DNA of 64,000 nt from Dryas octopetala (taxonomy: Eukaryota > Streptophyta > Magnoliopsida > Rosales > Rosaceae), in contig OY992835.1 of assembly GCA_963921425.1 (NCBI GenBank), positions 21,452,001-21,516,000 on the forward strand. The letters run 5' to 3'. Numbering within the stretch: position 1 is the first letter of the stretch; each line of letters starts with the position of its first letter. The position numbers and the translations under genes are program-made. Below, piece after piece: positions 44,822 through 56,542 of the stretch. A model generated the notes under the pieces. That model made no database searches. It worked only from the letters and a program-made list of their open reading frames with translations, and had not been told where the DNA came from.

Positions 44822-46237
44822 CTACTTTACATCAATCATACTGTAGGCTGGAATTTTACGAATTTGGGCATGCACCATTGCTTTCCTTAGAGCAGCAGCA
44901 TGATCCCATCTCTCCTTCCCAGCATTAATGTTTGACAAAACCACATACCGTCCACAGTGTTGTGGCTGCAATTCAAGCAGTTTCTGCCCAACTTCATTTC
45001 CCAGCTCACTAGTCCCGTGAATCTTACAAGAACCCAAAAGAGCCCCCAATACAGAAGCATCAGGCTCAAAAGGCATGCTCTTGATAACCTCAGTTGCCTC
45101 CCAAAATAGCCCTGCTCTTCCCAGGAGGTCAACCACACACCCATAGTGTTCCATTATCGGTTCAACCCCGAAGTCATTCGACATTGATCTAAACAATTCC
45201 AAACCAAACTTCACCAGCTTTCCACGAGCACAAGCTGTGAGAACTGCAACAAATGTAACCTCATTAGGTTGCAACCATTCTATCTTCATTTTTCCAAACA
45301 AGTCCAAAGCCTCCTTCTCCCTACCGTTCAAAGAAAGCGCTGAAATCATGGCATTCCAAGTACAAACTTCTTTAACTACCATTTGCTTGAAAACATTTGC
45401 AGCACTTTGCAAACAACCCGTCTTCCCATAAAGATCTACCAATGCAGTGCCCATAAAGACAGTCAATTCAATCTCATTCCTAATAACATGCCCATGAATT
45501 TGCTTTCCATAATAAAGAGATCCCAATCCATCTAAATTAGCACATGAAGAAAGTACACTAACATAAGTAGCTTCATTTGGCTTTACAAAACAACCCATCA
45601 CATCCTCATTCATCATCATCTTAAAAAACTGAATTCCCTCTCCGAAACACCCATTTCTCCTGAAACCACTAATAACACTTGTCCACGAAACCACGTCCCT
45701 CTTGGACATACTTTCAAAGAGCAAAACAACAGAACCCATATCCCCATTTTTCCCAAACCCATCAATCATCGCATTGCACGCAACAACACACGGTTCAGCA
45801 ATTTCCTCGAACACCTTACGAGCATCACACAAATTACCAAACTGAGCATAGAAGCCCACAAACGAGGTTTGTATAAATGGGTCATGCAAAACGCCCCGTT
45901 TGACGACTTGGGTGTGGAGGGTTGTGCCCAAATGGGGAGAGGAGGAAGAGGCTGCTTTGATAAGCGGAGGGAAGGTGTGGCTGTTGGGTGGGGCTTGGTG
46001 GGCGAGCATGTGGGTGAAGAGGAGGAAGGTCTTGTGGGGTTGACCGAAACCGAGATGGGCTCTGATCAAAGTGTTGTAAAGGAGGGTTGTCATCCATTTT
46101 GAAGCTGAGGGTTTAGGGTTTGGGTTGTGGAGGAGGTGACCGTTGGTGATTAGGCGGGAATGGACTTGTTTGACTTGGTTTGGGTGTTTGAGGAAGCGTT
46201 GGAGGACTTGGAGTAGACACTCGGGTGAGTGTGGCAT
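44822..46237 (-). CDS. Pentatricopeptide repeat protein, PLS class with E/E+ motifs
   Basis: A single uninterrupted exon of 471 codons, typical of plant PPR genes. These proteins bind organellar RNA one base per repeat; the PLS-E class mostly acts in C-to-U editing in mitochondria or plastids. Repeats can be followed along the protein: LLYNTLIRAHLGFGQPHKTF, FIQTSFVGFYAQFGNLCDAR, VVACNAMIDGFGKNGDMGSV, VVSWTSVISGFRRNGCFGEG, VFMGTALVDLYGKTGCLQSA, CTWNAMISALSLNGREKEAL and EHYGCVVDLLGRAGLFWEAT. After SVLGALLGSCKIHG comes the E/E+ region (KLLELQPQHCGRYVVLSNIN to IRKIPAYSMIDVK). There is no DYW deaminase domain, so an editing role would need a DYW partner. A targeting peptide is not obvious. It resembles what I recall of Arabidopsis At1g10330. 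It lies between two foldback transposons. Confidence 0.94.
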   Translation of the reverse strand: MPHSPECLLQVLQRFLKHPNQVKQVHSRLITNGHLLHNPNPKPSASKWMTTLLYNTLIRAHLGFGQPHKTFLLFTHMLAHQAPPNSHTFPPLIKAASSSSPHLGTTLHTQVVKRGVLHDPFIQTSFVGFYAQFGNLCDARKVFEEIAEPCVVACNAMIDGFGKNGDMGSVVLLFESMSKRDVVSWTSVISGFRRNGCFGEGIQFFKMMMNEDVMGCFVKPNEATYVSVLSSCANLDGLGSLYYGKQIHGHVIRNEIELTVFMGTALVDLYGKTGCLQSAANVFKQMVVKEVCTWNAMISALSLNGREKEALDLFGKMKIEWLQPNEVTFVAVLTACARGKLVKFGLELFRSMSNDFGVEPIMEHYGCVVDLLGRAGLFWEATEVIKSMPFEPDASVLGALLGSCKIHGTSELGNEVGQKLLELQPQHCGRYVVLSNINAGKERWDHAAALRKAMVHAQIRKIPAYSMIDVK

Positions 46238-46623
46238 GTGACCAATTCATGTGTGTGAATGTGAAGTTCACGGCGTTTTGTATGAGTAATGTTTGGACTT
46301 GGGACCTTAATAAAATAAAATAAAATAATATGAAATATAGTTTAAAATCTGAAGAAATTGTGGTAGTTCTAAACCGCAAAATTTACTTAAAAAACACACA
46401 TGTCAATATATTATTGAAAATCACATAATATACGTGACATGATGGTGAAAAATTTCTCATCCTATATTTTTCTTATGCTTATATATGAAATTGTCATTTT
46501 AATATGTATAAATATTGAATCATGAATATAAGACCATATAGTTTTGAATACAAACACAGTATCAAAACTAAAAAGATCAACAATGAATCTTATTTTAATG
46601 GAAACTAGCTTTTGTCCAATTAA
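46238..46623. other. Upstream region of the PPR gene
   Basis: About 390 bp of AT-rich promoter sequence ending at the TSD (46624-46632) of a large foldback element. No core element is recognised. Confidence 0.4.
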
Positions 46624-46632
46624 TTATTTATA

Positions 46633-47901
46633 GAGCAAATTATAATTTAGTACCTCAATTTTACACTGATTTTCAATTTAGTACCCCAACTTTAAAAATT
46701 TGACAAAAAATACCTCAACTTTCATTTTGTGTCAAAATAGTACCTCTGTTAGTTTTTCTGTCAAATAAACCATTAATGCTGACGTGGCAGGAGTATTTTT
46801 ATCTTTTTCCTCACATTTAAAATATAATAATATTTTTAAAATTTTTTGAATAAAAAAAATTCTTAAAAAAATTTTAACTTTAAAAAATTTAAAATTTTTT
46901 TGGAGCCCTCCCTTCCCCAGCCCACCCCCCTCCCTGCCCGACCCACCCCCTGCCTCTCCCCCTCCCCAGCCCGCCCCCCCTGCCCGACCCGCCCCCTGCC
47001 CTCCCCCCTCCCCAGCCAGCTCCCCTCCTCCCCAGCCCGCCCCCTACCCTCCCACCCTCCCCAGCCAGCCCCCACCCCCCTCCCTGCCCGATCCACCCCT
47101 TCCCCTTCTCCCTGCCCGACCCACCTCTCCCCCCCACAAGTCCCGTCGCACCCCCAACCCCCAGCCCCCGTCGCACCCCCTCCCCCCAGCCCCAGCCCCG
47201 TCGCACCCCCAGCCCCAAACACCTGTCGCACACCCCTCCCGGACGGCGAAGGAGGAGGAGCTCTCCTCTGCCTCTACGTACACGGATCGAACCGATCGAC
47301 TCTGTTTGGAGCCCCGTCGAAGAGGGCAGGGGGCGGGTCGGGCAAGGAGGGGAGGGGTGGGGGCTGGCTGGGGAGGGTGGGAGGGCAGGGGGCGGGCTGG
47401 GGAGGGAGGGGGGGCTGGCTGGGGAGGGGAGGAGGGCAGGGGGTGGGTCGGGCAGGGGGGGCGCGGGCTGGGGAGGGGAGGGGAGGGGTGGGGGCTGGCT
47501 GGGGAGAGGGGGAGGGCAGGGGGTGGGTCGGGCAGGGAGGGGGGCTGGCTGGGGAGGGGAGGGGTGGGGTGGGGGCTGGCTGGGGAGGGGGGGAGGGCAG
47601 GGGGTGTGTCGGGCAGGGAGGGGAGGGCTCCAAAAAATTTTTAAATTTTTTAAAGTTAAAATTTTTTTAAGAATTTTTTTTTATTCAAAAAATTTTAAAA
47701 ATATTATTATATTTTAAATGTGAGGAAAAAAACAAAAATACCCCTGCCACGTCAGCATTAACGGTTTATTTGACAGAAAAACTAACGGAGGTACTATTTT
47801 GACACAAAATGAAAGTTGAGGTATTTTTTATCAAATTTTTAAAGTTAGGGTACTAAATTGAAAATCAGTGTAAAATTGAGGTACTAAATTGTAATTTGCT
47901 C
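46633..47901. mobile_element. 1.27-kb MULE-type foldback with GC-rich palindromic core and perfect 9-bp TSD
   Basis: The outer arms (46633-46902 and 47632-47901) are near-perfect inverted copies starting GAGCAAATTATAATTTAGTA. The flanks are identical, TTATTTATA at 46624-46632 and 47902-47910, which marks a Mutator-like insertion. Inside the AT-rich arms lies a core that is almost pure C with A/T spacers on the left (46903-47230) and almost pure G on the right (47310-47632). These core halves are also inverted copies built from short units (CCCTGCCCGACCCACC and CCCTCCCCAGCCAGC types). Only about 80 bp in the centre (47231-47310) is not repeated. The open frames through the core read Pro/Leu or Gly/Arg repeats and are not genes. 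It carries no transposase. Confidence 0.95.
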
Positions 47902-47910
47902 TTATTTATA

Positions 47911-48376
47911 TTTCAACCGAAGCACACCAATCCAATAGGGATACATAAAAATCCTAAAATAACAATGATATTAGCATTGCTTACAATAGGATTTAAACCC
48001 AAAAACTACCCTTCCCCCACTCTTTAAGATCACTTGAATGGGTTCATGGAATACGATATTAGCATTTCATTTGTTGTATACTTTGCACTGGTTATGTTGA
48101 AATGTGATTATTTGCAAGATAGCTTCAGTGCTAGATTATTTATTTTTACATAATAAGAGTTTGATTTATGGTTCTTCATGTTTTTTTTTTCTTTTTAATT
48201 AGGGAGAGGGGAGATCAAATTTGGGTGTAGAGTCAAATTTTATGGCCCTTCCAACTGGGTAAGCCCAACAAAAATAACTATTAGAAAAAAAAAATAATTT
48301 GAGAAGCCATCCAAAGTATAAACTAAGGAATATTCATGTAATATTACTATAAAAGGAAACATTCCCAATTCATTGA
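47911..48376. other. Intergenic stretch between two transposons
   Basis: About 465 bp, AT-rich, with no recognised feature. Confidence 0.5.
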
Positions 48377-49288
48377 AGAGTGGTGTTATTCTCACCCACT
48401 TATCTTATTTTTCCACCCCTCTTTTTTTAAAAAATTAATTATAATTTTTCTCTTTTATAAATTTACTAAAAGGGCATGCTAATAAAAAAAACAAAAAACT
48501 AAGGCTGCTTGGTAGAACACAAGTGCTAAAAGTATAGAAACATGGATCCATCACTTTCAACACTTTCTTTTACAAAATTATAAGAATCTAATTGAGCTCA
48601 TGGATGAACTTCTAACCACTACACCCATTGTCTACAAATTTCAGTACGAATATTTGTCTTTTCATTGATTTAGGATGACGTAGAAGTTCAATTGAAATCG
48701 AGTACTATTCCTTTCATCCAATTTGATTGGACAATTATTTTGAAGAGAATATCTTTTCTCTTCTTCATAATAGGTGAATCATAGTATATAAAGGATAAAG
48801 AACGAGAATGAGAAGGATTAATAAGGGCAGTTTGGGAATAATAGAGGGTGTGATGAATAAATTTGTTTTTTGTTCAAAAAATTTGTGGAGGTGTGAATAA
48901 GGGTGGGAATGGGTCGGTTTTATCGGCGAACCGACCCATTATCGGTCAGCCGATAATTCTACTAACAACCGATCTACCAAGTTGGGTCGATAATACCAAC
49001 CGACTCATCAAAATTGGTTCGGATGTTAATTTTGAAATTAATCAAATATTAGTCTAATAATTTTAACCGACCCACCTATATCAGCCATATTGGCCTTATC
49101 GGCAACTGACTCGCAACTGACCTATAATAGATAGGTTGGTTGTTGGTTGTCAAAATTGCATTATCGGTCTTGTTGGATCGGGTTAGTTATTTAGCCAATA
49201 TGCAACCGACCCGACCTATTCCCACCTCTAGATGTAAAAATAAGGTGGGTGAGCAAATATGAATGGAGGGTGGCAATAGTGCCACTCT
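48377..49288. mobile_element. PIF/Harbinger-like MITE carrying a nested insertion
   Basis: The inverted ends are AGAGTGGTGTTATTCTCACC and, on the complement of the right side, AGAGTGGCACTATTGCCACC, flanked by TGA on both sides (48374-48376 and 49289-49291). A 3-bp TSD fits PIF/Harbinger. Removing the nested block 48900-49229 leaves about 580 bp. No transposase frame is seen. Confidence 0.75.
48900..49229. mobile_element. hAT-like MITE nested in the Harbinger-like MITE
   Basis: About 330 bp with inverted ends AGGGTGGGAATGGGTCGG and, on the complement, AGAGGTGGGAATAGGTCGG, plus many internal copies of CCGACC and CGGTTG type motifs. These ends are of the common plant hAT MITE type (GGGGTGGGAAT). 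A clean TSD is not visible. Confidence 0.72.
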
Positions 49289-49291
49289 TGA

Positions 49292-49555
49292 TTGAATAAA
49301 TCATGGGCCGGATCCTCCTCCAGTCCTACAGGAAATAACAGTCTATTAGCCCAAGCCTCATCAAACAGAAAAACAACAGTCCAAAATGTCCACAAACGAC
49401 GTCGTTTCAATTAGCCCCGTGTCGCATAATTCGCATTACCGTGGTCTCCTTTTGCCCAACACTGGATTGACTCGCTCACTCTGCCTCATGAGTCATGACG
49501 TCCTTATCTCTATTTATATAGTCCTTTTTTCGTTTACTGTAAAATTGAGTGAAGA
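49292..49555. promoter_or_regulatory. Promoter region of the dienelactone hydrolase gene
   Basis: The interval between the MITE and the start codon. It contains ACGACGTCGT near 49395 (a palindromic ACGT-core site of bZIP type) and TATTTATATA at 49511-49520. The TATA-like run lies only 36-45 bp before the first ATG. Confidence 0.45.
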
Positions 49556-52500
49556 ATGTTAGCAACAGTTGCTAGTAATCTCAGATCATCAGCTTCCAGA
49601 GCCTTCTTCTCCACAGCTCTTCCAAACTCCACCGCCACCCCCTTCTCGCTCGTACGGACTCTCTCTCCCTTCGTTTCTCGCTTCTCAGTCCGCTCCATGG
49701 CCGACTCTGCTGCCCCCTTCAATAAAATCCAAATCCACAGAGACGATACTGTGAGTACTTTCGCTCTTGTCATTTTCCTCTATTGCTATTGCTATCTGTT
49801 CTTTCTTACTACTTGCATTACCCTTTTGCTTCCAAAGTTCTTTTTTTTTTTTTTTTGGTGTATTATTGAGGTTGTATGAATTTTTTTTCTGGCCGTTTCA
49901 ATTGATGGGAAATGGGGACTTGATTTTTTACATCGAAATTTAGATGTATTTGGGTGGAATTGAAATGGGTTTCTATATTTTTGTTGAATTTCTATGTTGG
50001 AGTGGAATTGGAGCTACTTCCATTAAACGGTTTATGCGTTTGTGGTGGATTTTTTTTTTAAGAAAAAAAAAAAAAAAAAAAACTAAATTTTATGCAAATA
50101 TGATCGGGTCGTTTAATTTGCTTGGGTGCTCCAAAAACACCCTTAAGGAAGCCTAGGTTGATTATTGAAAGGTAACCCATTTTGTGACCTCCCACTGAAG
50201 TTGTGTCTCAACTCTTTAGAGGCTTGTGTAGCATATCTATGATTTGCTTGATAGCATTTGCAAATGGAAGACAATGTTGAGCAACTGCCTCACTTCCTCA
50301 TCATGCTTTCCAAGTTTAATTCTTAGAATTTGAATTTCACATGTTTGGCAGTTTTGTTTTATTGAAAAAATTAAGCACACAAAGTCTTGCCATGTATCAG
50401 TTAATCAAACGTGCTACGATAAAACAGCTTGCCTGCCCCGTAAAAGACAGTATTACAGCTGAAGTGCAGCTATGAAGTTGGTTGTTTTGACAGATCGTAT
50501 TTATAGACCATTTCACTATTTCCACTGCTGGTGAATCAAACCTTTTGAATTGCACTTTTCATGATAATGTGTTTTGATTGTTAGTAACTGCTACTGAATT
50601 CTGTTTCTGTTCTTTGTTCCCTTCTTTTATCTAATTGACCAGGCATTTGATGCATATGTTGTTGGCAAAGAAGGTGCTCCTGGGATTGTTGTACTTCAAG
50701 AGTGGTGGGGTGTGGATTTTGAAATCAAGAACCATGCTGTGAAAATTTCAGAACTTGTTCCTGGATTCAAAGCACTTATCCCAGAGTAATTCGTTGAGCT
50801 TACTTTGCCTTTTGTTAATATTATAAGATGGTGGTTTCATTATGTGCTGCATTCAAATGCTAAGTATCTACTTACTTTATTTTTTTCTAGCTTGTATCGA
50901 GGAAAGGTTGGGTTGGATGTTGCAGAAGCACAACATTTGATGGATGGTCTTGATTGGCAAGGTGCTGTAAAGGATATCCAAGCTTCAGTTAATTGGCTGA
51001 AAGAAAATGGTTCAAAGAAGGTGTGTCATGTTTTACTTCTTGTTTAAATTTATAGTAATTGTCTTAAAAGCTATAATTTGGGGATGGTCTAATGATGTAT
51101 ATTACTCCATATATGGAAATTAGAGAATACGGAGATGGGAACTACATGGGAGATGTAGAAGAGGATGATGAAATACATTCATGTGCATTAGTGGACAACC
51201 CTTAAACTTGCCGATAAAAGAATACAACCCGAAACTTTGAAAAAAATTTAGTCTGGAAGACATTGATTGAATTATAATAGTTTTTACTTTTATAGTTCTG
51301 GATAACTCAGGAAAAGTGTAATCTCAAAATAACTCAGAAATCCGATACTGGTAAGAGCATCCATTGACCATTGTAATGCATGAATGACAACTGTTTTGAC
51401 TCAATTGAATTCTTACTAAAATGCCATTTCCACAAAATATTTCATAAATTTCTGTCATGTTCTACCAAATCAGTCCTCCTTGAAATTGCTGAAATTATGG
51501 AGATGTCAATCAGTTATGATATGAATTCTAGAAAGTAAATTCGTTTGCTAAATTAACGTATTGCTTAATCAAAATAGGTTGGTGTTACTGGATTTTGCAT
51601 GGGAGGTGCTCTCTCAATTGCAAGTTCTGTTTTGGTCCCTGAGGTTGATGCTGTTGTTGCATTCTATGGAATACCATCATCAGAGCTTGCTGACCCTGCC
51701 CAAGCTAAGGCTCCTGTTCAGGCTCATTTTGGAGAGCTTGATAATTTTGTTGGCTTTTCAGATGTGACGGTATGGACCTTTTTTTTTTCTTTGTATTTTT
51801 CAGTCTCAAGTATTTCTGGTGCCGTCTGTTATTGTATTAAAATTGTTTTTCTGGGATCATTTGTTGACGCCTCATGGTTGTGATTCTGAGGATCATGCTC
51901 ATTGGATTGTATAGTTGACTCAACATAAGTCTAGACCATTCATATGTGAACCCACAGAATGAGTGGTCTGGATATTTTCATTTCAAGAAGTGAGGCGGGG
52001 ATGTGGTCCTGTGATTTTGATATACTTTTTCCCTGCGGTTTAGCATTTCCATTTGTAAGAAGCTCTACTTGCCATTCATGTAGATATGAGATTATGATAT
52101 TGGAATCTTTCTTTCCCTTAATTAGCATTTGTGCATGCACAAGCAGCCTTAATTGAGCTTCGTAGGTTGCTCAATAATCAGCATTATTGGAATCTTGCTT
52201 TCCCTTTATTCCATGTACTGGTATTTACAACTTATTGTTAGAATGACCTTATTTTGAAGGTGATGAAACGTTTTTTCCTCTTTAAGTGCCTGCCTAAATC
52301 ACCATCAAGATTCAAAAAGTCAAATCATTGTAGAATCAGCCATATAATCCTTCCAAAGTAGGAGAATTATAAATAGAGGATGAGGAGGGGTGGTATGAAT
52401 GTTTAAGTTCATTGTGAACTCATAAACACTAAATTCAAGTATCACCCTATGAAAGTTAAATATTGGTAATGCATAATTATGAGTGATGTTACCGCCATAA

Positions 52501-52790
52501 TGGTTAAATTTGTAGATTACTTGGAGGACTATATCCCTTGAAAGAAATGACTCATCTTGTCGTTGGGATTTGATTTTCAGGCTGCCAAGTCTTTGGAGGA
52601 GAAGCTAAAAGCATCAGGAGTCCCATATGAAGTGCATATTTATCCAGGCAATGCTCATGCTTTCATGAATAGGTCTCAGGAAGGTGTGAACAGGAGGAAG
52701 AACATGGGAATGCCTGATGAGGATGAAGCTGCAGTTGAGCTTGCTTGGTCTCGCTTCCAGTCATGGATGAGTCGCCATTTGTCAGCTTAA
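49556..52790 (+). CDS. Dienelactone hydrolase family protein (carboxymethylenebutenolidase-like)
   Basis: Five exons (49556-49750, 50643-50785, 50891-51020, 51578-51769, 52581-52790) join in frame to 289 residues. The fold is an alpha/beta hydrolase; bacterial relatives open dienelactones, while the substrate of the plant enzymes is not known. The catalytic triad is complete: Cys163 in GFCMGG, Asp211 in GELDNFVGF and His246 in [20 protein letters not shown] and [19 protein letters not shown] are further family signatures. The first 47 residues are rich in Ser, Arg, Phe and Ala without acidic residues ([20 protein letters not shown]), as in mitochondrial or plastid transit peptides. A second in-frame ATG at 49697 ([10 protein letters not shown]) starts the family core and could give a cytosolic form. 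Recalled Arabidopsis homologue: At2g32520. Confidence 0.94.
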
Positions 52791-55700
52791 ATTTTACTAG
52801 TTTTATATATCCGACATATGCTACTTGCCGGTTGCTACTATAAGCAGTAGTTGGGTGTTTCATCCAGACTTAAGGCGTTTAAGTAAGGTGTATGCTTGTA
52901 ACTACCCAACTTCCGGGGTTGGCTATGCTATATTGTCTTAGATTGATGAGCCTCTGGTTTTCTTTGTAGGTCTATTAGTCTTCCTGGAAATAAGCTTCCC
53001 TTATCAGATGTTTTCCTGTGTGAATGTGACGCAAGTATCTAGATTAAGTTGATTAACATATACTGATGAAGAGATAATGGCTTCTTGTGTGGCCCAAAGA
53101 CTTGTTTGCGTCCACTTGAGGCATTATCAAGATATTTAAATGTTTTTAGATGGGAACCTTGGCTGAATTGTTAATTTTGGGGCCTGAGAAAATGCATGTG
53201 AGCAAGTTGATGAAATGTTGAATAATGGAGTATCATACTGTTGAACTAATGCCTTGGACTGCATACCAACTTTTTAGTTGTGTCCAACCTCATACAAATT
53301 CAATATTAACCCAATGGATAGATGACCACATCTTTCTGTGAGCGACTTTTAATCTCACTGCTGCTAGGAATTTAAGGTGATTTTGGCCACAAATTGGTCA
53401 AACAAAAAAGGTGATTTTGGCCACAAGTCACAGAGGGAGAGGGAGAGAGTGATTGAGTGAGTGGACTATTATCAACTCTTTGTCTAATATTGTGATCACT
53501 TGATTTCATCCAGTGGCCAATAAGCACCTCAAAATAAGAATGAGGCCACAACATCAACCCAATTGAAGAGAACCAACCTTCTCTAACCCTCTAAAATGAA
53601 CTCCATCTATGGATCCCTGAACTTTTAACAAACTCCAACCCTACGGAAGTTGAACCTACTTACAATAAAACCCCCTCAACCCATATATACTTGGTTCGAA
53701 TTCTCTGCTTATACCATTTTATAAATTTTAGTAAACTTCACTACCTTAAGCAATATCAAGTAAATTTCTATTATATATGTTCCCATTGAGTTCTTAAACT
53801 ACCCCATCTATGATATGTTTTCATCCAAGTGCTTGTATATTATACGTATTGTGTTCTTAACGTTTGCCAAAATAGAAAAAGGAAAAGGAAAATTATAATG
53901 TATAATGTATATAATGTGAGTGTGGACCGTGTGGTATGATGGTCAAGTTGTCTAAGCAAAGCACAATTATTGAGTAGATATATGAAGACTTTTTAATGCT
54001 AGGGGCCATAATAAGAACCTTTTTTTTTTTTTTTTGTGACCAAGTGAGTACCGTGAGTTCTGATTTTCTCAATATTACTATTTAAGAATCTTATTTTTTG
54101 GGGTTTATTATGTCTAGTCATAACTAGTGGCTATGACTTTAATTTCTTCATTCTTCTAATCCTTTCAACATCAAATTTAAACCCTAAAATTAAAACTCTG
54201 GAAATCATTTTTTTTGTCTGACACATCATATCAGTGACTGAAAACCTTACTAATAAAACCCACTCATTATTCTTGGGGTTGCTTGTTTGTACAAAAAAAG
54301 ACACCAACTCTCATGGCATATATGGTTGGGTATGACTTAACCATCATCAATTTAAGCGCCGAGGTTGAGCAGAAAATGTGGGGGACAAGTTAATTTGTGT
54401 GGTTAGGTTGACAATAAATGATGGGTTTCCCTTCTTTCATTTGTATATATATTGACCGTAGGAAATGCATGCATTATATATCAGATCAGAGATCTCTTCA
54501 TAGATATTTATATACGAAAATATGCACTTCGGCTTTGGGAACTGACTTTCTTATATTTTTCTTCATATGTTCCTATATCTATATCTTTGCTTGTTTCATT
54601 GGTCATGGACTCATCATCAGATTGGCTTTGAATCTTGAGAGAAAAAATTTATTTAGAACTTTGACAAAAGTGATATGATGGATATATATATTAATTACTA
54701 TTTTTGCCTCTACATTATTATTTAAATTAAATTAAAAAAATGTGTTTAATATCTGCTGATAATTTAAATTTAGAAGTTTTGAAAAATGAAAGCGATGCCT
54801 TAATGGTATAGAAGCATACACGTTGGTCCCTCGTTTACAACATGATGTATAATGAAATGAACTTTGCTAGCTGTACGTGTGAGTTGTGACAAATATCTTT
54901 TATTTTCTTCAGGCAGTCCCCAAACTGATCAATCGGGCAGTTTATTTATTTTAATTAATTTTCTTAATTAATCAAATAGTTTTCTTATAATTGTTAATTT
55001 AATAAGGCATTTGCGTCTGGCGTATCCACACTGCACCTTTATGATGATCAGATTTGTTTAATTAGTCTTTGAAAAAGGTGGTAGATACACGCATAACCTG
55101 AACAGCATCATAGTCCAAGTCTTCTCTCCAGCAGCCCAGGCTGCCCCAGCTAATAAATCCAATATATAATTCATGATATTCGTTTTCATGTTCCTTAATT
55201 TTCTATATATTTATTTTTTCTACTGCTACTATGGTCTGCTAATTTTCAACAAATCATATATCTGTAGTCAGATATTGGAACGTTGATAAAATGTCACACT
55301 GCTAGTTGTTCCCTCAACTTTCTTTTTGGTAATTTCATTGTTTCTTTATAAATATTTAGGAGGTCCCATACATATATCATATATGCATCACTTTGCAAAA
55401 AGTAATGTATTATATATGTAAGCTTCAAATGGAGTAGGTTACTAGGTTTGGCTTAATAAACCAATTCCTCCATCATTTACTAGCTATTACTTTTTACTTC
55501 CTGATTATTTTGGTGTTGATTTTGTTCTTATATATTTAAAACTACTTAATTTGTTTTAAACTTATATCTTAATTTCTACGTTGTTTAGAATTACTATTTG
55601 CTAGCTAGTACTTTACCCTAATTACCTTTGTCAACTAAAATTAAGAACCCAATTAAGTTAATAAATCCAGAGTTCAGCTGACCTTAGTTTAAAATTTAAA

Positions 55701-56503
55701 ATTGAAAAGATTAACATCAAGAGCCCCCTCACCTACTGTGTAATTGTTTGAGTACTGCATGTGTGTTTGTTTTGAGTAATTTAAATGGGTACTGTGGAGT
55801 GGTTGTAAGAGATATATCTTGTTACGCTAGCAGCAGTTGAAACAATTTAGAAACTTTTTATAATAGCCGTCGGTTTGAGAACTGACTGTAATATTATTCT
55901 AAGACTATATTAAATCAGTAATTAATTATAATTAAGCTATATATATATATATATATGCATGCATACATGGAATATATATATATAACAGCAAAAGTTAACT
56001 AACTTAGGCAAGCTATAGCTAGTCAAGCAATTATTCTAAAAGCGATTCTGAATTAAGTTGGCTTTTGAACCCAAAGAGAGAAAAAATGTACATATCTAGC
56101 TAGCTACAACAATAAAAGCATGCAGCTGTTGCATGAACTTTTGAGAAGCTAGCCTGCAGTAGGCCAATATGGCACTTCACAGTTCACACTTGCTTTGTTT
56201 TTAATAGATTCCACAATTGTGGCCCATACATGTACGCAGGCATGCACGTTTTTTCTATTGCAAATTGTCAATCATTTTGTATACAAGAAAGAAAAAAATG
56301 GCTTCCATAAGCAATGAGCTCAAGTACTTTACTGTTTTCGGACTTATGATCAGAATTTCTAATAAAATATATAGAGATTAATTAAACAATCATTATATGT
56401 ATGTATATGGCATGCACTCCCGTTTAGAAACATTCAGTAGTGGCTTATGATCACAGCTGTTTTTTAATTTCTATATATTCAAAAGACTTTTTAAAGTAAC
56501 TAA

Positions 56504-56542
<39 letters not shown>

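Noticed and set aside
46863-47670. Overlapping open frames up to 256 codons on both strands of the GC-rich foldback core
   Set aside because: They encode Pro/Ser/Leu or Gly/Arg repeats in every frame because of the C- and G-run composition, and they are mirror images across the palindrome.
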